The translations under genes and the position numbers were made by a program. From positions 325,983 to 389,982 of the forward strand of contig CAWIVY010000009.1 of the NCBI GenBank assembly GCA_963839615.1: a stretch of DNA of 64,000 bases, given 5' to 3'. Every line of letters starts with the position of its first letter. The first letter of the stretch is position 1. Of this stretch, positions 6,718 to 16,038 are shown piece by piece. Under the pieces are notes generated by a model that was not told the origin of the DNA, made no database searches, and saw nothing but the letters and a program-made list of their open reading frames with translations. The stretch comes from DASQMT01 sp963839615. GTDB lineage: Bacteria > Actinomycetota > Thermoleophilia > Solirubrobacterales > Solirubrobacteraceae.

Positions 6718-9464
6718 CGCCCGCCGAAGCGCCTTGCGTGCTCGTGCTCGAACAACGCGTACTCCGAGTACACGGCGGCGAGCACGGACCTCCGGCGTGC
6801 CGTTCGCCGGCCGGCCTCCTGCATACGGCCGAGCCGGTCGCGGTCAAGGATCAGCTCCCGTAGGGCGGCGTACGCGCCCTCGGGGTCGAATGGATCCACG
6901 AGCAGCGCGTTCTCGCCGGCGATCGCGAACTCGTGGGCGCCGCCGATCACGGGCAGCACCGCCGCGCAGCCACACGCCATCGCCTCGAAGCCGGTACGTC
7001 CCATCGCCTGGAAGACGGAGAGGTCGACGAACACATCCGCGCCGGCGAGCAGGGCCGCGACCTGCGCGCGTGTGAGCAGCCCGAGGTGATCGACGGCTCG
7101 ATCCCGCCCGCCGAGCATGCGATCCAGGTCTGCGTCGGCACAGCCGAAGGACACGACTTCCACGCCGGTACCGAGGTCGGACTTCAGGCGGTCGAGCAGC
7201 ATCGATGTGGTGAACGGTTGCCGGCGCCACGTCCGAGGGCGCACCATCGCAGTCACACGTACCGGCGCGCCGGTGCTCGTCCGGCGCTCCGCTCCGGTAA
7301 ACAGCGTCTCGTCGATGCTCGGCTCCACCTTCGCGACCGGGATCCCGTGCATGCGGCCGACGACGTTGCACAGCCAGTGCGTCTTCGCGAACAGCAGCAT
7401 GTCGGGGACGAGCTGATACGAGGCCGCCGCCTCGACCGAATCCGGAGTTCCGCCGTTGACATTCAGCCCGAAGAACGGCTCGTAGTCCTGAACGTAGTAC
7501 GCGGGCAGGAAATCGCGGCGCTGCTCCCGGACGCGCGCCACCAACGGTACGGACTTGAAGTGGGTCGCCACGAGCACGTCGCGGCCGCGGCTCAGGCGTT
7601 CGAGGTCATCCTCGTCCGTGAAGGGCAGGAACAATTCGTCGGCGTTCTCGTATGCGGCTCGGGCACGGTCCATGGCGCCCGCGCCCAGCAGAACGGCGGC
7701 GTCGATGCCCAGCTTCCGCATGCCGGACGCCTCCTGGTAGATCGAATGCAGGCCGCCCGACCCGCCCGGCGACATGTTCGGTACGACGAACGCGACGCTC
7801 AGCGGGTTCGGGCAGGCGGATCGGAACGCGGCCTGCGCGGTTTCCGGGTCGCTCGTCGTGGCGACGACCCGGTCGCGCACGGCGTCTAGCGGGCCCACGT
7901 CGTCCATCGCGTTGATCCGGGGGCGCACATGCGCCTCGCCGTGCTTGTCGACGAAGCGGCGGAAGTGCTCTCGCGCGTGCGCGAGGCGCCCGGCCTGGCC
8001 GTACGAGCTGGCCTTGGCATGGTGGACGTAGCAGTCGTCGGCCACGACAAGCTCGAACCCTGCATCGACGGCGCGCACGCAGTAGTCGTTCTCCTCGCAG
8101 TAGCCGGCCTGGAAGCGCTCCTCGTCGAAGTTGCCCACCACGTCGAGCGCTTCCCGACGGATCGCCATGCAGAAGCCGTTGAGGAACGGGAGCCGCGGGC
8201 GCGCCGGCCGACCGCTCAAGCGCAGAAGTAGCGCCATGCCGTCCGGTGTCAGCCAATGCGGCAGCTGATTCACCGCCCACGCGTCGCCCTCCCGCTTTCG
8301 GGGGATCGACTGGTGGGTCGCGGCGTTCGACAGTGGGCCGGCGACGCCGCACGTGGGGACGGCCTCCATGCATCGGACGAGGCCGTCGAGCCAGCCGAAG
8401 CTGACGATGGTGTCGCTGTTGAGCAACACCATCAGGTCCCCTCCGGACGCGTCGAGCCCGAGGTTCGCCGCGATCGTGTAGCCGTGCGGCGGTTCCGCGT
8501 TCGAGATCAACGTCGCGACCGGGTGGCGGGCCACGAAGCTCTCGAGGAACGCCTGCGTGGCCGCGTCGCTGCCGTCGTTGACGAGGATCAGGTGGAAGGG
8601 GCGCGCAGTCTTCGCGAGCAGTGCCCAAAGGCAGACGCGGAGCTCGCTGAGCGCGTTGTGCACGCACACGATCACGTCGACGCGCATCGCCCCCGTCGAT
8701 TCGCTCCCGCGGTGGGACGGCATCAGCAGCCCTCCCCAGTCGACCGGGTCCGGGAAGCTGGGATCGGCCCATGCCCCCGGGGCGCCGCTCGGGCCTATCG
8801 TCAGCTCGTAGCGGCGGCGGAAGTTGAGCCTGCCCAGCTCCTCGCCCATGTCGAGCAGCCGCCCGGTGCGTACTCTCGGAACGGGTGGCGAAGGTAGGCC
8901 GGCGCGGGCCTTGCCGTTACCGGCGTCCGTCGCTGAACCGCTCGCTGCAGGAGGGGTCGGGTGCTCATACCGCGCCGCCGACGGGCGCGTCTGCGGTGGT
9001 GGACCTCCAAGCGATCGCGGGGGTGACCGCACGAGCTGTGCTTCGAGGTCGGCCAGCTGGGTCAGCGAGACGTCGAGCGCCGACGTGTGACGGCGTGGCG
9101 GAGATCCACGCAGCAGTCGCAACGCAATCAACACCCCGTGGGTCATGCGCCATGTCCGGCTGGCGCGGACCCGGACCAGGTCGGCGCGGACGTCCGCCAC
9201 GGCGCTCGCCGCTTGCTGAACGGCGCGGGCGAGTTCCTTCCGGCGGCGCTCGAGGCGGCGGGCGTCGTATTGCGCCGCCTGGCGCTCCGCGACTTCTCGC
9301 GCGAGCGTGTCCTCCGCTTGCCGCGCGCGGTCCGCGGTTCGATGCAAGGCGGTGCGGAGGTGGTCGCGCTCGGCGCGAAGCTGGCCATCCCGGCTCGAGT
9401 TCGCATGCGGATCGGCCGTGGCCGCCGATCTGCGGCGCAGACTCAGGCGGCGCATCGGGGCCAT
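6687..9464 (-). CDS. Two-domain glycosyltransferase (GT2 + GT4-like) with N-terminal coiled coil
   Basis: 925 residues if ATG 9464 is used; ATG 9455 is equally possible and neither has a strong ribosome site. Order: basic start, long Arg/Glu/Ala-rich coiled coil (about 20-110), Pro-rich linker, a GT2 domain from about residue 260 (DVIVCVHN, ILVNDGSD, and DxD-type LLNSDT near 345), then a GT4-like domain from about 575 (PNMSPGGSGGLHSIYQE, late G.TGFEAMACGCAAVLPVIGG). This resembles rhamnan/O-antigen-type multidomain transferases that assemble cell-surface polysaccharide at the inner membrane face. It overlaps the convergent RGP-like gene at its 3' end. Sugar specificity cannot be read from the sequence. 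Confidence 0.8.
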   Translation of the reverse strand: MAPMRRLSLRRRSAATADPHANSSRDGQLRAERDHLRTALHRTADRARQAEDTLAREVAERQAAQYDARRLERRRKELARAVQQAASAVADVRADLVRVRASRTWRMTHGVLIALRLLRGSPPRRHTSALDVSLTQLADLEAQLVRSPPRSLGGPPPQTRPSAARYEHPTPPAASGSATDAGNGKARAGLPSPPVPRVRTGRLLDMGEELGRLNFRRRYELTIGPSGAPGAWADPSFPDPVDWGGLLMPSHRGSESTGAMRVDVIVCVHNALSELRVCLWALLAKTARPFHLILVNDGSDAATQAFLESFVARHPVATLISNAEPPHGYTIAANLGLDASGGDLMVLLNSDTIVSFGWLDGLVRCMEAVPTCGVAGPLSNAATHQSIPRKREGDAWAVNQLPHWLTPDGMALLLRLSGRPARPRLPFLNGFCMAIRREALDVVGNFDEERFQAGYCEENDYCVRAVDAGFELVVADDCYVHHAKASSYGQAGRLAHAREHFRRFVDKHGEAHVRPRINAMDDVGPLDAVRDRVVATTSDPETAQAAFRSACPNPLSVAFVVPNMSPGGSGGLHSIYQEASGMRKLGIDAAVLLGAGAMDRARAAYENADELFLPFTDEDDLERLSRGRDVLVATHFKSVPLVARVREQRRDFLPAYYVQDYEPFFGLNVNGGTPDSVEAAASYQLVPDMLLFAKTHWLCNVVGRMHGIPVAKVEPSIDETLFTGAERRTSTGAPVRVTAMVRPRTWRRQPFTTSMLLDRLKSDLGTGVEVVSFGCADADLDRMLGGRDRAVDHLGLLTRAQVAALLAGADVFVDLSVFQAMGRTGFEAMACGCAAVLPVIGGAHEFAIAGENALLVDPFDPEGAYAALRELILDRDRLGRMQEAGRRTARRRSVLAAVYSEYALFEHEHARRFGGRYAGSSSSVH

Positions 9465-9722
9465 CTTTTCAGAGTGCTGCGGAAGGTCAAGCGTGGCGGC
9501 GGTTCGAATCTCGCCGGCAGGCCAATCACGCAATCTACGACTGGGTTCCGGGACCGGATCCATGATCGAAGCGCACGCCCGAACCAACCGATCCGGAGCG
9601 TCCAAGCCGTAGAACCCGAAATCGCAGGCAACACTCGACGCGGCTCCGCGACCAACACCTCGAACTTCACACTTCCAACACTGGCCGCCGCCGCATGCAA
9701 ATGGGCCGTGCGCGCGCCCAGG

Positions 9723-11210
9723 CTAGAGGTCGTACGAGATCCCGTCGCGACCGCGAGCGGCCAGCCGCGCATCCAGCGCGGCCAGCGTCGCGCTGCCCGG
9801 CGCGAGCGCCCGCGCGACCTGCATGGCCGAGTAGACGGCCGACTCCTGCAGGTCCATGCCCGTCGTGTACTGGCCGCTGAAGTGCAGGCCTCCGCGCCCC
9901 TGCAGGCGGCGCAGGCGGCGCGCGGCCCGGAGCGACCCGCGGCCGATCAGCGGATGCTTGAAGCGCCGCTCCAGCAGGACCGCCGACGCGTCGGCGTCGC
10001 GTCGCGTGGCCCACGACTTGAAGACGTCGACGGTTCCGCCCGTGGGCAGCGGATCGTGCAGCGCGCCGAGCCACGCGCTGCCCTCGCACTCGCGGCCGTC
10101 GACGCCGGCGTTGTACGCCACCCAGTTCGCGCGGTCGGCGTGCACGTACGCCGGGTCGGAGTGGATCAGGAGGCGCGAGTCGAAGTACCGGTAGGCGTCG
10201 AGCAGCGCGGTCGCCTCCGCGAACGCGGGCAACGGGCGCAGCAGCTTGCGCCCGACGCGCGGAGGCGCGTTGAGCACGACGTGGCGAAAGGGCCCGCGCC
10301 GCCCGTCCGGCGTGCACACGAACCAGCGCCCCCGCTTGCGCTCGAGGGCGCGGGCGGGCGCGCGCAGATGCACCTCCACCTCCGGGCTGCGGTCGAGCAG
10401 CCGCTGCAGGTTGCCTTGGAGGCCGACGCGCGAGGTGAACGTGGTGGCGGGGCGGGTGAGGTCCGCGGGGAAGGCGAGCGCGAACGTCTGCAGGATCGCG
10501 CGCGCCGACGAGCGCATCGCGTCCGCTCGGGACGATCCGATCGTCGCCGTGATCCAAGGAGCGAGGACCTCATCCTTGAAGGCCTGCTCCAAGGGCAGGC
10601 TGCGGATCCACGCGCGCACGCTGGTCTCCCACGGCAGACCGGTGAGCACCGCCTGCCGCGCGAGTTGCGTGAAGGCCGCGAAGTCGAGCGCCCGCGGCAG
10701 GGTCGAAAGCGGGTTCACAGAGGAGAGGACCGGCGGTCCGCCGCCGACCGGGAACACGCACAGGCTGCCCGGCGACTCGAGCGTCTCGTCGGCCTCGGGG
10801 TGCTCGGGGTCGTAGAGGCCGATCTCCTCGAGGAGCGTGACGTAGATCGGGTGGGTGTCCGGGTGGAAGAACTGCGCGCCGAGGTCGACGGTGACGCGGT
10901 GACCTCGGTGCTCGACGGTCCGCGAGTCGCAGTGCCCGCCGATCCGGCGGCGCGCCTCGAAGAGCTCCACGTCGTGTGTGCCGGCGAGGAAGTAGGCGGC
11001 CGCCACGCCGCCCGCACCCGCGCCAACGATGGCGACGCGCTCGCGCCGCGCGGCCGCACCGGCGCGGCCGGCGGCACGAGCCGCCGGGACCAGGTGCCGC
11101 CCGGCTCCCGCCACTCCCGCGCCGATCGCCGCGAGCCCCGCGGCGCCCTTCAGGGCGTCGCGGCGGGTGATCGGGGCGCCGGCGCGCGCGAGCTCGGGGG
11201 GCCGTTCCAT
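9723..11210 (-). CDS. Tat-exported FAD-dependent amine-oxidase-like oxidoreductase
   Basis: 495 residues from ATG 11210. Near the N-terminus TRRDALK followed by a small-residue hydrophobic segment (GAAGLAAIGAGVAGAG) is a twin-arginine signal. The FAD dinucleotide-binding site VAIVGAGAGGVAAAYFLAG follows, then FEARRRIGGH, the GG-type motif of the flavin amine oxidase/protoporphyrinogen oxidase superfamily. The C-terminal end LHFSGQYTTGMDLQESAVYSA carries the family's second FAD contact. Some relatives are annotated as cyclopropane/fatty-acid-linked FAD proteins. The substrate is unknown and export means it acts outside the membrane. The next gene on this strand starts 258 bp downstream, so co-transcription is uncertain. 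Confidence 0.75.
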   Translation of the reverse strand: MERPPELARAGAPITRRDALKGAAGLAAIGAGVAGAGRHLVPAARAAGRAGAAARRERVAIVGAGAGGVAAAYFLAGTHDVELFEARRRIGGHCDSRTVEHRGHRVTVDLGAQFFHPDTHPIYVTLLEEIGLYDPEHPEADETLESPGSLCVFPVGGGPPVLSSVNPLSTLPRALDFAAFTQLARQAVLTGLPWETSVRAWIRSLPLEQAFKDEVLAPWITATIGSSRADAMRSSARAILQTFALAFPADLTRPATTFTSRVGLQGNLQRLLDRSPEVEVHLRAPARALERKRGRWFVCTPDGRRGPFRHVVLNAPPRVGRKLLRPLPAFAEATALLDAYRYFDSRLLIHSDPAYVHADRANWVAYNAGVDGRECEGSAWLGALHDPLPTGGTVDVFKSWATRRDADASAVLLERRFKHPLIGRGSLRAARRLRRLQGRGGLHFSGQYTTGMDLQESAVYSAMQVARALAPGSATLAALDARLAARGRDGISYDL

Positions 11211-11389
11211 CCACGGCACAACGTATCCGCGAGCAGGTCGGTGCGCGAACGGCGCGAACCGGCGGGCATGGGTACCTCGACCATCCCGCACCGCACCGCC
11301 GCCTTCCACGCAGACCGCGGCTGGTTGTCAACACGACTGGGCGCGGTGTGGGATGGTCGGGGTGGCTTGCTATCCAAGGAGGGAACGAG

Positions 11390-12782
11390 ATGCGCCTCAC
11401 CGGTCTTCGCTCGAGCGACACGCGGACGGGAACGCCGGTCGCGACGCGACCTCGCCGACGGGCGTGGATCGGGGTCGCGGCGGCCGTGATGGCGCTCGCG
11501 TCGGGGTGGGGCGCCGCGACGGCGCAGGCAGCGACGACGAGCGTCTTCTACGACGACATCAACAACGTGGCGGCCGACCCGAGCCCGTTCGCATCGCTGA
11601 CGTTCGGCGCGGGCAACATCGCCATGGGACAGAACATGATGTCCTCCCTCACGAGCGGCAATCACAACATCGGTGTCGGCTTCAACGCGCTGAGGGTGGT
11701 GACGACGGGCGACGGGAACGTGGCCTACGGCGAGAACACCTTGGCCGATATCACGACCGCTGACGGAAACACCGCGATCGGCTCGATCGCGCTCCAGAAC
11801 AACGTGCAGGAGTCGCATGACCGCGATCGGCGAGCACGCCCTCTTCGCCAACACGACCGGCCACGGGAACACGGCGGTCGGCTCCTCGTCCTTGCGCAGC
11901 AACACGACCGGGTTCGAGAACACGGCCATCGGGCTGGAGGCGCTGCGGGCCAGCACGGGCAACTACAACTTCGCGGGCGGCTACCAAGCGCTGCTCAACA
12001 ACACGAACGGAGCGTCGAATACGGCCGCCGGCCGTCAGGCACTGTTGAGCAACACCAGCGGCAGCCAGAACACCGCGTCGGGAACGAACGCGTTGCTTTC
12101 GAACACGACCGGTGGCTACAACGCGGCGTTCGGCTACCAGGCGCTGCTGCTCAACACGACCGGGATGCGCAACGTGGCGATGGGCGGAAACGCGCTGCTG
12201 AACACCAACGCCAACGACAACATCGGGCTCGGGGACCAGAGCTTGTTCTCGAACACGACGGGGATCCGGAACCTCGCTGCGGGGACCAACGCGCTGCGGG
12301 CGAATACGACGGGGCTGGACAACGTCGCGGCGGGTTACGGGGCGCTGGGGGTCAACCGGGCGGGGAAGGACAACGTCGCGATGGGGACGAGCGCGCTGAA
12401 CAAGGCCACGGGGAGCGGCAACCTCGCGCTGGGCCGCAGCGCGGGCACGAGCCTGACCACCGGCTCGAACAACGTGGCGATCGCCAACGTCGGGGTGGCG
12501 GGCGAGTCGGGGCGGATCCGGATCGGGACGGCGGGCAAGCAGGTCGCGGCGTTCCTCGCCGGCGTCTACGGCGTCGTGCCTCCGGGGACGAAGAAGACGG
12601 TCGTCGTCAACGCCAACGGGCAGCTCGGGACCACGACGACCGCCGCCGCTCGGAGCGCCTCGAGCGACGACGAGCTCGCCGAGTTGCGCGCCGATAACCG
12701 CCGCCAAGGCGAGGCGCTGCGACGGCTGCAGCGCGAGCTCGACTCGCTCCGGCGCGAGATGGAGGCGCTCGAGGGACGCTGA
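11390..12782 (+). CDS. Secreted YadA-head-like repeat protein with C-terminal coiled coil; frameshifted near 11815
   Basis: ATG 11390 follows AAGGAGG with a seven-base gap, a strong start. Residues 1-50 give a basic N-region and signal peptide (VAAAVMALASGWGAATAQA). The rest is a chain of units of about 21 residues, GN.A.G..AL..NTTG, like the left-handed beta-roll of trimeric autotransporter heads and some phage tail fibres. It ends in a Glu/Arg heptad coiled coil (about the last 45 residues), which suggests a trimer. The frame breaks at about 11814-11816 and resumes at 11817 (ATG) to the stop at 12782. Restoring two bases makes the interrupted unit regular in length. Either a sequencing indel or a real on/off mutation is possible. 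Attachment to the cell is not obvious: no sortase motif or membrane anchor. Confidence 0.65.
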
Positions 12783-12807
12783 CGTCGCCGGTCCGGCGGC
12801 GGGGCCC

Positions 12808-12942
12808 TGCTGCGCCGCCGCCGGATTCATCCACCATGACCTGCCACGGGTGGCCGTCGAGGTCGAAGAAGCCGCGCGAGTCCATGAAGCCATGGTCCTC
12901 GGGGCCATGTCCCCTCGCCTCGTGAGCGGCTGGAGCGGTCCG
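12808..12942 (-). pseudogene. Remnant of a VOC/glyoxalase-family protein (C-terminal fragment)
   Basis: The minus strand reads HEARGHGPEDHGFMDSRGFF followed by DLDGHPWQVMVDES. This is the last beta-alpha-beta unit of vicinal-oxygen-chelate proteins (GFM..R.F.D.DGH.W.VM). No N-terminal half or start codon exists, and the fragment abuts the first partial tRNA-Val copy. It is debris at an insertion boundary, not a working gene. Confidence 0.55.
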
Positions 12943-12987
12943 CCGGCGAACCCGATTATCCCGCGCAACTGCAGGACTTCCTTCGAG

Positions 12988-13017
12988 TGGGCGGTGCTGG
13001 GCTCGAACCAGCGACCT
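12988..13017. repeat. att-like copy A: partial 3' end of tRNA-Val
   Basis: Thirty bases match the 3' end of the intact tRNA-Val gene at 40204-40277 (acceptor strand, T arm, start of the variable region), then diverge. Its flanks (CTTCCTTCGAG to the left, GCGCCCAT and further matches to the right) are shared with copy C at 25751, not with copy B. Such 3'-tRNA pieces are the usual footprint of tRNA-targeting tyrosine integrases. No integrase gene is visible beside it. Confidence 0.7.
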
Positions 13018-13096
13018 TCCGTCAGCGCCCATTCCGCGCTACGGCGTGCCGTTCGGCGGCGCCATGGCGTCGCAGTAGCGCGCCACGTTCCGCAGC

Positions 13097-13107
13097 TGCT
13101 TGACCTC
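13097..13107. repeat. 11-bp motif TGCTTGACCTC, 80 bp right of att copy A
   Basis: One of eight copies in this window of TGCTTGACCTC or TGCTTGTCCCC. All lie within about 135 bp of a tRNA-Val piece or of the intact tRNA. An integrase arm-binding site is a plausible role. Confidence 0.45.
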
Positions 13108-13290
13108 AGCTCGACCTCGTCGGCGGTGCGCGGATTGCCCAACCGCCGACGCGGCGCGGGTTCACGATCAATAGCCGGCCGGCCCGGCGACCGTTTCGCC
13201 GCGCTTGACGAGGGCGAGGCGCTACAGGCGCAGCTGGACGCGCTCCTACGCTGCACGAACACCCGGGCCCATCCAACCGAGCGAGAGGCG

Positions 13291-13437
13291 ATGACCGCCT
13301 GGTACCTGTTCGGCAAGCTGTCGCCGCTCGAGCGCCACCACGCTGTGTTCAAGCTCTACGCCGCGAAGGTGCGGCCGGGGGAGATGGCCACGCTCGTCCG
13401 GTGGCGAGAGGATGCGCGCAAGCGCATCAAGGTCTAG
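13291..13437 (+). CDS. Small hypothetical protein or C-terminal gene fragment
   Basis: A 48-residue frame, MTAWYLFGKLSPLERHHAVF onward, ends 13 bases before the sulfotransferase-fusion gene. The amphipathic, well-mixed composition looks like a real protein. Coherent sequence continues upstream in frame (to about 13200: EGEALQAQLDALL) without a good start codon, so this may be the end of a gene cut when the element at att copy A arrived. No family recognised. Confidence 0.3.
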   Translation: MTAWYLFGKLSPLERHHAVFKLYAAKVRPGEMATLVRWREDARKRIKV

Positions 13438-13450
13438 GTTTGCGCCCTTC

Positions 13451-15591
13451 ATGGTGAGCATCTTCATCGTCGGGTTCCCGAAGTCGGGCACGAGCACATT
13501 GCATATGGCGTTCGCCCGCGCCGGCCTGAGCTCGGCCCACTGGCGGACGCCGAGCGGTGCGTTCCTCGGAGAGGTCATCTACGAGGACTTCAACGCGGGA
13601 CGCGACCCGCTGCGCCGCCTGAGGCAGTACGACTGCATCGCTCAGCCGGATGTCTGCCGCCCCGAGCTGTCCAAGAACGGCGTCCGGCGCAACTACTGGC
13701 CGCAGCTCGACTTCGAGGTCCTGCAGGCGATCGAGGACGTCCACCCGGACATGCGCTTCCTGCTCAACCGGCGCGACGTCCCGGCGCTGATCCGCAGCAT
13801 CACCAAATGGGGCACCCTCCGGAGGCGTGTCACGTACATGGAGATCCCGGGACTGCCGCCGGGGATCGGCAGGACCGACGAAGAGCTCGAGGCCTGGATC
13901 ACGGGCCACTACGCAGCAGCCGAGGACCACTTCGGCGGCAACCCGAACTACCTCGGGTTCGACATCGCGGACCCGGCGACGCACCGCCGGCTCGAGGACT
14001 TCCTCGACATCAAGCTGCCGTGGTGGGGCGTCGCGAACGTCAGGGCGACCCCCCAGCCTGCCGCCGCCGAAGACGCGGGTGCAGCGGCCGGTGGGGGCGC
14101 CCCCGCACCCGCCGCTCCACGCCCGGACTCGCCCGACGTGCGCGAGCGGATCCTCGCCGCGGCGCTGGCCCTCTCCGCCGACGGTGACGGCGACTTCACG
14201 TTCACCCGGCTCGCGAAGGCGGCGGACACGAGCGAGTCGACCCTGCGGCGGCGCTTCCCCAACCGCGAGGCGCTCGCCTCCGCGCTGGGTCAGCTGACCC
14301 CGGCGCCGGTGCTGACCGAGGCCGAGCTCGACGCCGAAGGGCCGGAGGAGTTGGAGCCAGTCGCCCCGGTTCCGCCGGCGGCCGAGCCGCTCGCCGCGCC
14401 CGCGGAGACGACCGACCCCGTCCCCACAGACGCGCCGCAGCCCGCGGCCGCCGACACGCCGTGGGTGCCAGCCGCCGAGCCGCGCGTCCGCGGTGTGCTG
14501 GGCATCCTCGACGGAGTGCCACCGCACCTTGCCGCGGACCAGCTCGTGGCCGAGGCGCGGCACATGGCGGGCGTCGACGTGGCGCTCTACGTGCTCGCCG
14601 ACGACGGCGTCCGGATCGTGCGGGCGGCCGGGACGACGGACCTCCCGCTCATCCTGGAGACTCCGCCCGGGCTCATCGCCGAGCTACTTCCCCAGCGCTT
14701 CGACGCGTTGGAGGCGCATCTGCGTGAGGAGTTCCCCGCCGCGCGCGCCGTCGCCATGCGAGTGGGGGAAGGCTGATCGGCGCGCTCGTCACCGTCGCCG
14801 AGCCGCTCGCGTCGCTCGCCGGCGTCGCCCGCGAGGGCGCGACGGTCCTCGAGCTGGCACGCGAGCTCACCGACCTCGGGCAGCAGTCGAACGGCGAGGC
14901 GCCTGCAGGGATGCCGCCGCGCCTGCTGGCGCCCCGCACCGTCCGCGTCACTCGCGCGACGGTCTGCGGCGGAGTGCTCCCCGGGCGGCTGGCGGGCGGC
15001 GACTGGTTCGATGTCGCCGACAACGTCGATGGGACGTGGCTCGCCGCGGCAGACCCCGGCGGGAGCGGCCCGGGCTCGGTCGGGTTGGGCCTCGCCGCGC
15101 TGGCCGCGCTCCGGGGCGCCCGCCACGACGCCGCCGACGTGGCCGCGGTGGCCACGGCGATGCACGACGAGATCGCCGCGGTCGGCGATGGAGCCGAGGT
15201 GCGCGCCTTCCTCGCCCGCTGGCACGCTCCGACGGCCACGCTCGCGTGGGTGAACTGCGGCTATCCGCCGGCGCACTTCGTTTCGCTCGAGCACGGGCCC
15301 GTCGCCCTCAAGGGACTGACTTACGCGGCACTGGGCGCGGGCGGCCAGACCGCGCGATACGAGTCGCGCCTCGCCCGCCTCGAGCGCGGCGACCGGTTGG
15401 TCGTCGCCTCGGATGGCATGCTGCCCAAGGGCCGGGGCGGTCCTGCGGCCGCCGTGGAGCGGCTGCGGCGCGTGGTCGCGCGGACGTCGGAGCCGACGGC
15501 GACGGCTACCCTGGCTGAGATCCAGCATCCCCTCAGGGCACGGCGGATACCGGACGAAGAAGTCACCGTCCTGGTCCTGTCGGTCGACTGA
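13451..15591 (+). CDS. Fusion: sulfotransferase-like + helix-turn-helix + GAF-like + SpoIIE-type phosphatase (one frameshift)
   Basis: From ATG 13451. Residues 1-198 are a compact sulfotransferase-like domain (FIVGFPKSGTSTLHMAF, FLLNRRDVPALIRSITKWG, ending LPWWGVANV). After an Ala/Pro linker, 228-282 is a TetR-type helix-turn-helix (TFTRLAKAADTSESTLRRRF). About 345-480 is GAF-like, and about 495-713 a SpoIIE/PP2C phosphatase (GGDWFDV near 516, VNCGYPPAHFV, VASDGML). The frame ends at TGA 14774-14776, but one more G in the G5 run at 14764-14768 joins it exactly to the phosphatase frame, giving 713 codons. Phosphatases of this class usually act on anti-anti-sigma factors; joining one to a sulfotransferase fold is unusual. 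Alternatively two genes were joined by rearrangement, and the linker is the place to look. Confidence 0.6.
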
Positions 15592-15630
15592 TCGCTGCCC
15601 CTCACCCATGACACCTCAGGATCCGCCTCG

Positions 15631-15757
15631 CTGCTTGACCTCAGCGCACCACAGCAGCGGCGAGCGCGCTGGCTCAGGGTTCGCAAACGGCTCTGCGCCG
15701 TGCTTCATCGCGATGGGCGGTGCTGGGCTCGAACCAGCGACCTCCTGCTTGTAAGGC
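15631..15757. repeat. att-like copy B: partial tRNA-Val 3' end plus its downstream flank
   Basis: Bases 15631-15757 align without gaps to 40121-40247 at a constant offset of 24,490. The last 83 bases of the block have a single mismatch. The block holds 43 bases of tRNA-Val (15715-15757, plus the base before) and the DNA that follows the tRNA 3' end. Match stops at the anticodon stem. A direct repeat of this kind at the two ends of 24.5 kb is what a tRNA-integrated element leaves behind. Confidence 0.8.
15632..15642. repeat. 11-bp motif TGCTTGACCTC at the left edge of att copy B
   Basis: Exact copy of the motif that occurs in tandem at 40111-40132, in the corresponding place beside the intact tRNA-Val. 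Confidence 0.45.
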
Positions 15758-15860
15758 GGATCCCGCAGCACATCACTGCGAATCGTTATGCGTCATTAGG
15801 CGCTACGGAGCGAAACCGCGACCTGTACAGCGCTCGCGACGAGCGGTCGAGTTCCGCGGC

Positions 15861-15882
15861 TGCTTGTCCCCTGCTTGTCCCC
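15861..15882. repeat. Tandem pair of 11-bp motif TGCTTGTCCCC, right of att copy B
   Basis: Two head-to-tail exact copies with no spacer, 104 bp from the end of copy B. A variant of the TGCTTGACCTC pair by the tRNA. Tandem short repeats beside an att core fit integrase arm sites. Confidence 0.5.
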
Positions 15883-16038
15883 TCGATCGAATCGCTGTCG
15901 TCCGAGTTCAGCCACGAGAGTCGCGCCGTCCGTCAACAGTATGTGCTCGCATCATCGGCAGCGCCGCCGCGACGAGGCCAGCGTTGAGGTTCGACTTCGA
16001 CCTCGACCGGCTGGTCGATGAGGTAGCGACTCGCGTAG

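Noticed and set aside
9087..11489. 800-codon plus-strand open frame
   Set aside because: Antisense to the FAD oxidoreductase and glycosyltransferase start; composition is the Arg/Gly/Ala pattern of shadow frames.
11640..12480. Regular repeats that might be a CRISPR array
   Set aside because: The period (about 63 bases) is coding and degenerate at the DNA level; no constant repeat with unique spacers. No CRISPR array or cas gene was seen in the window.
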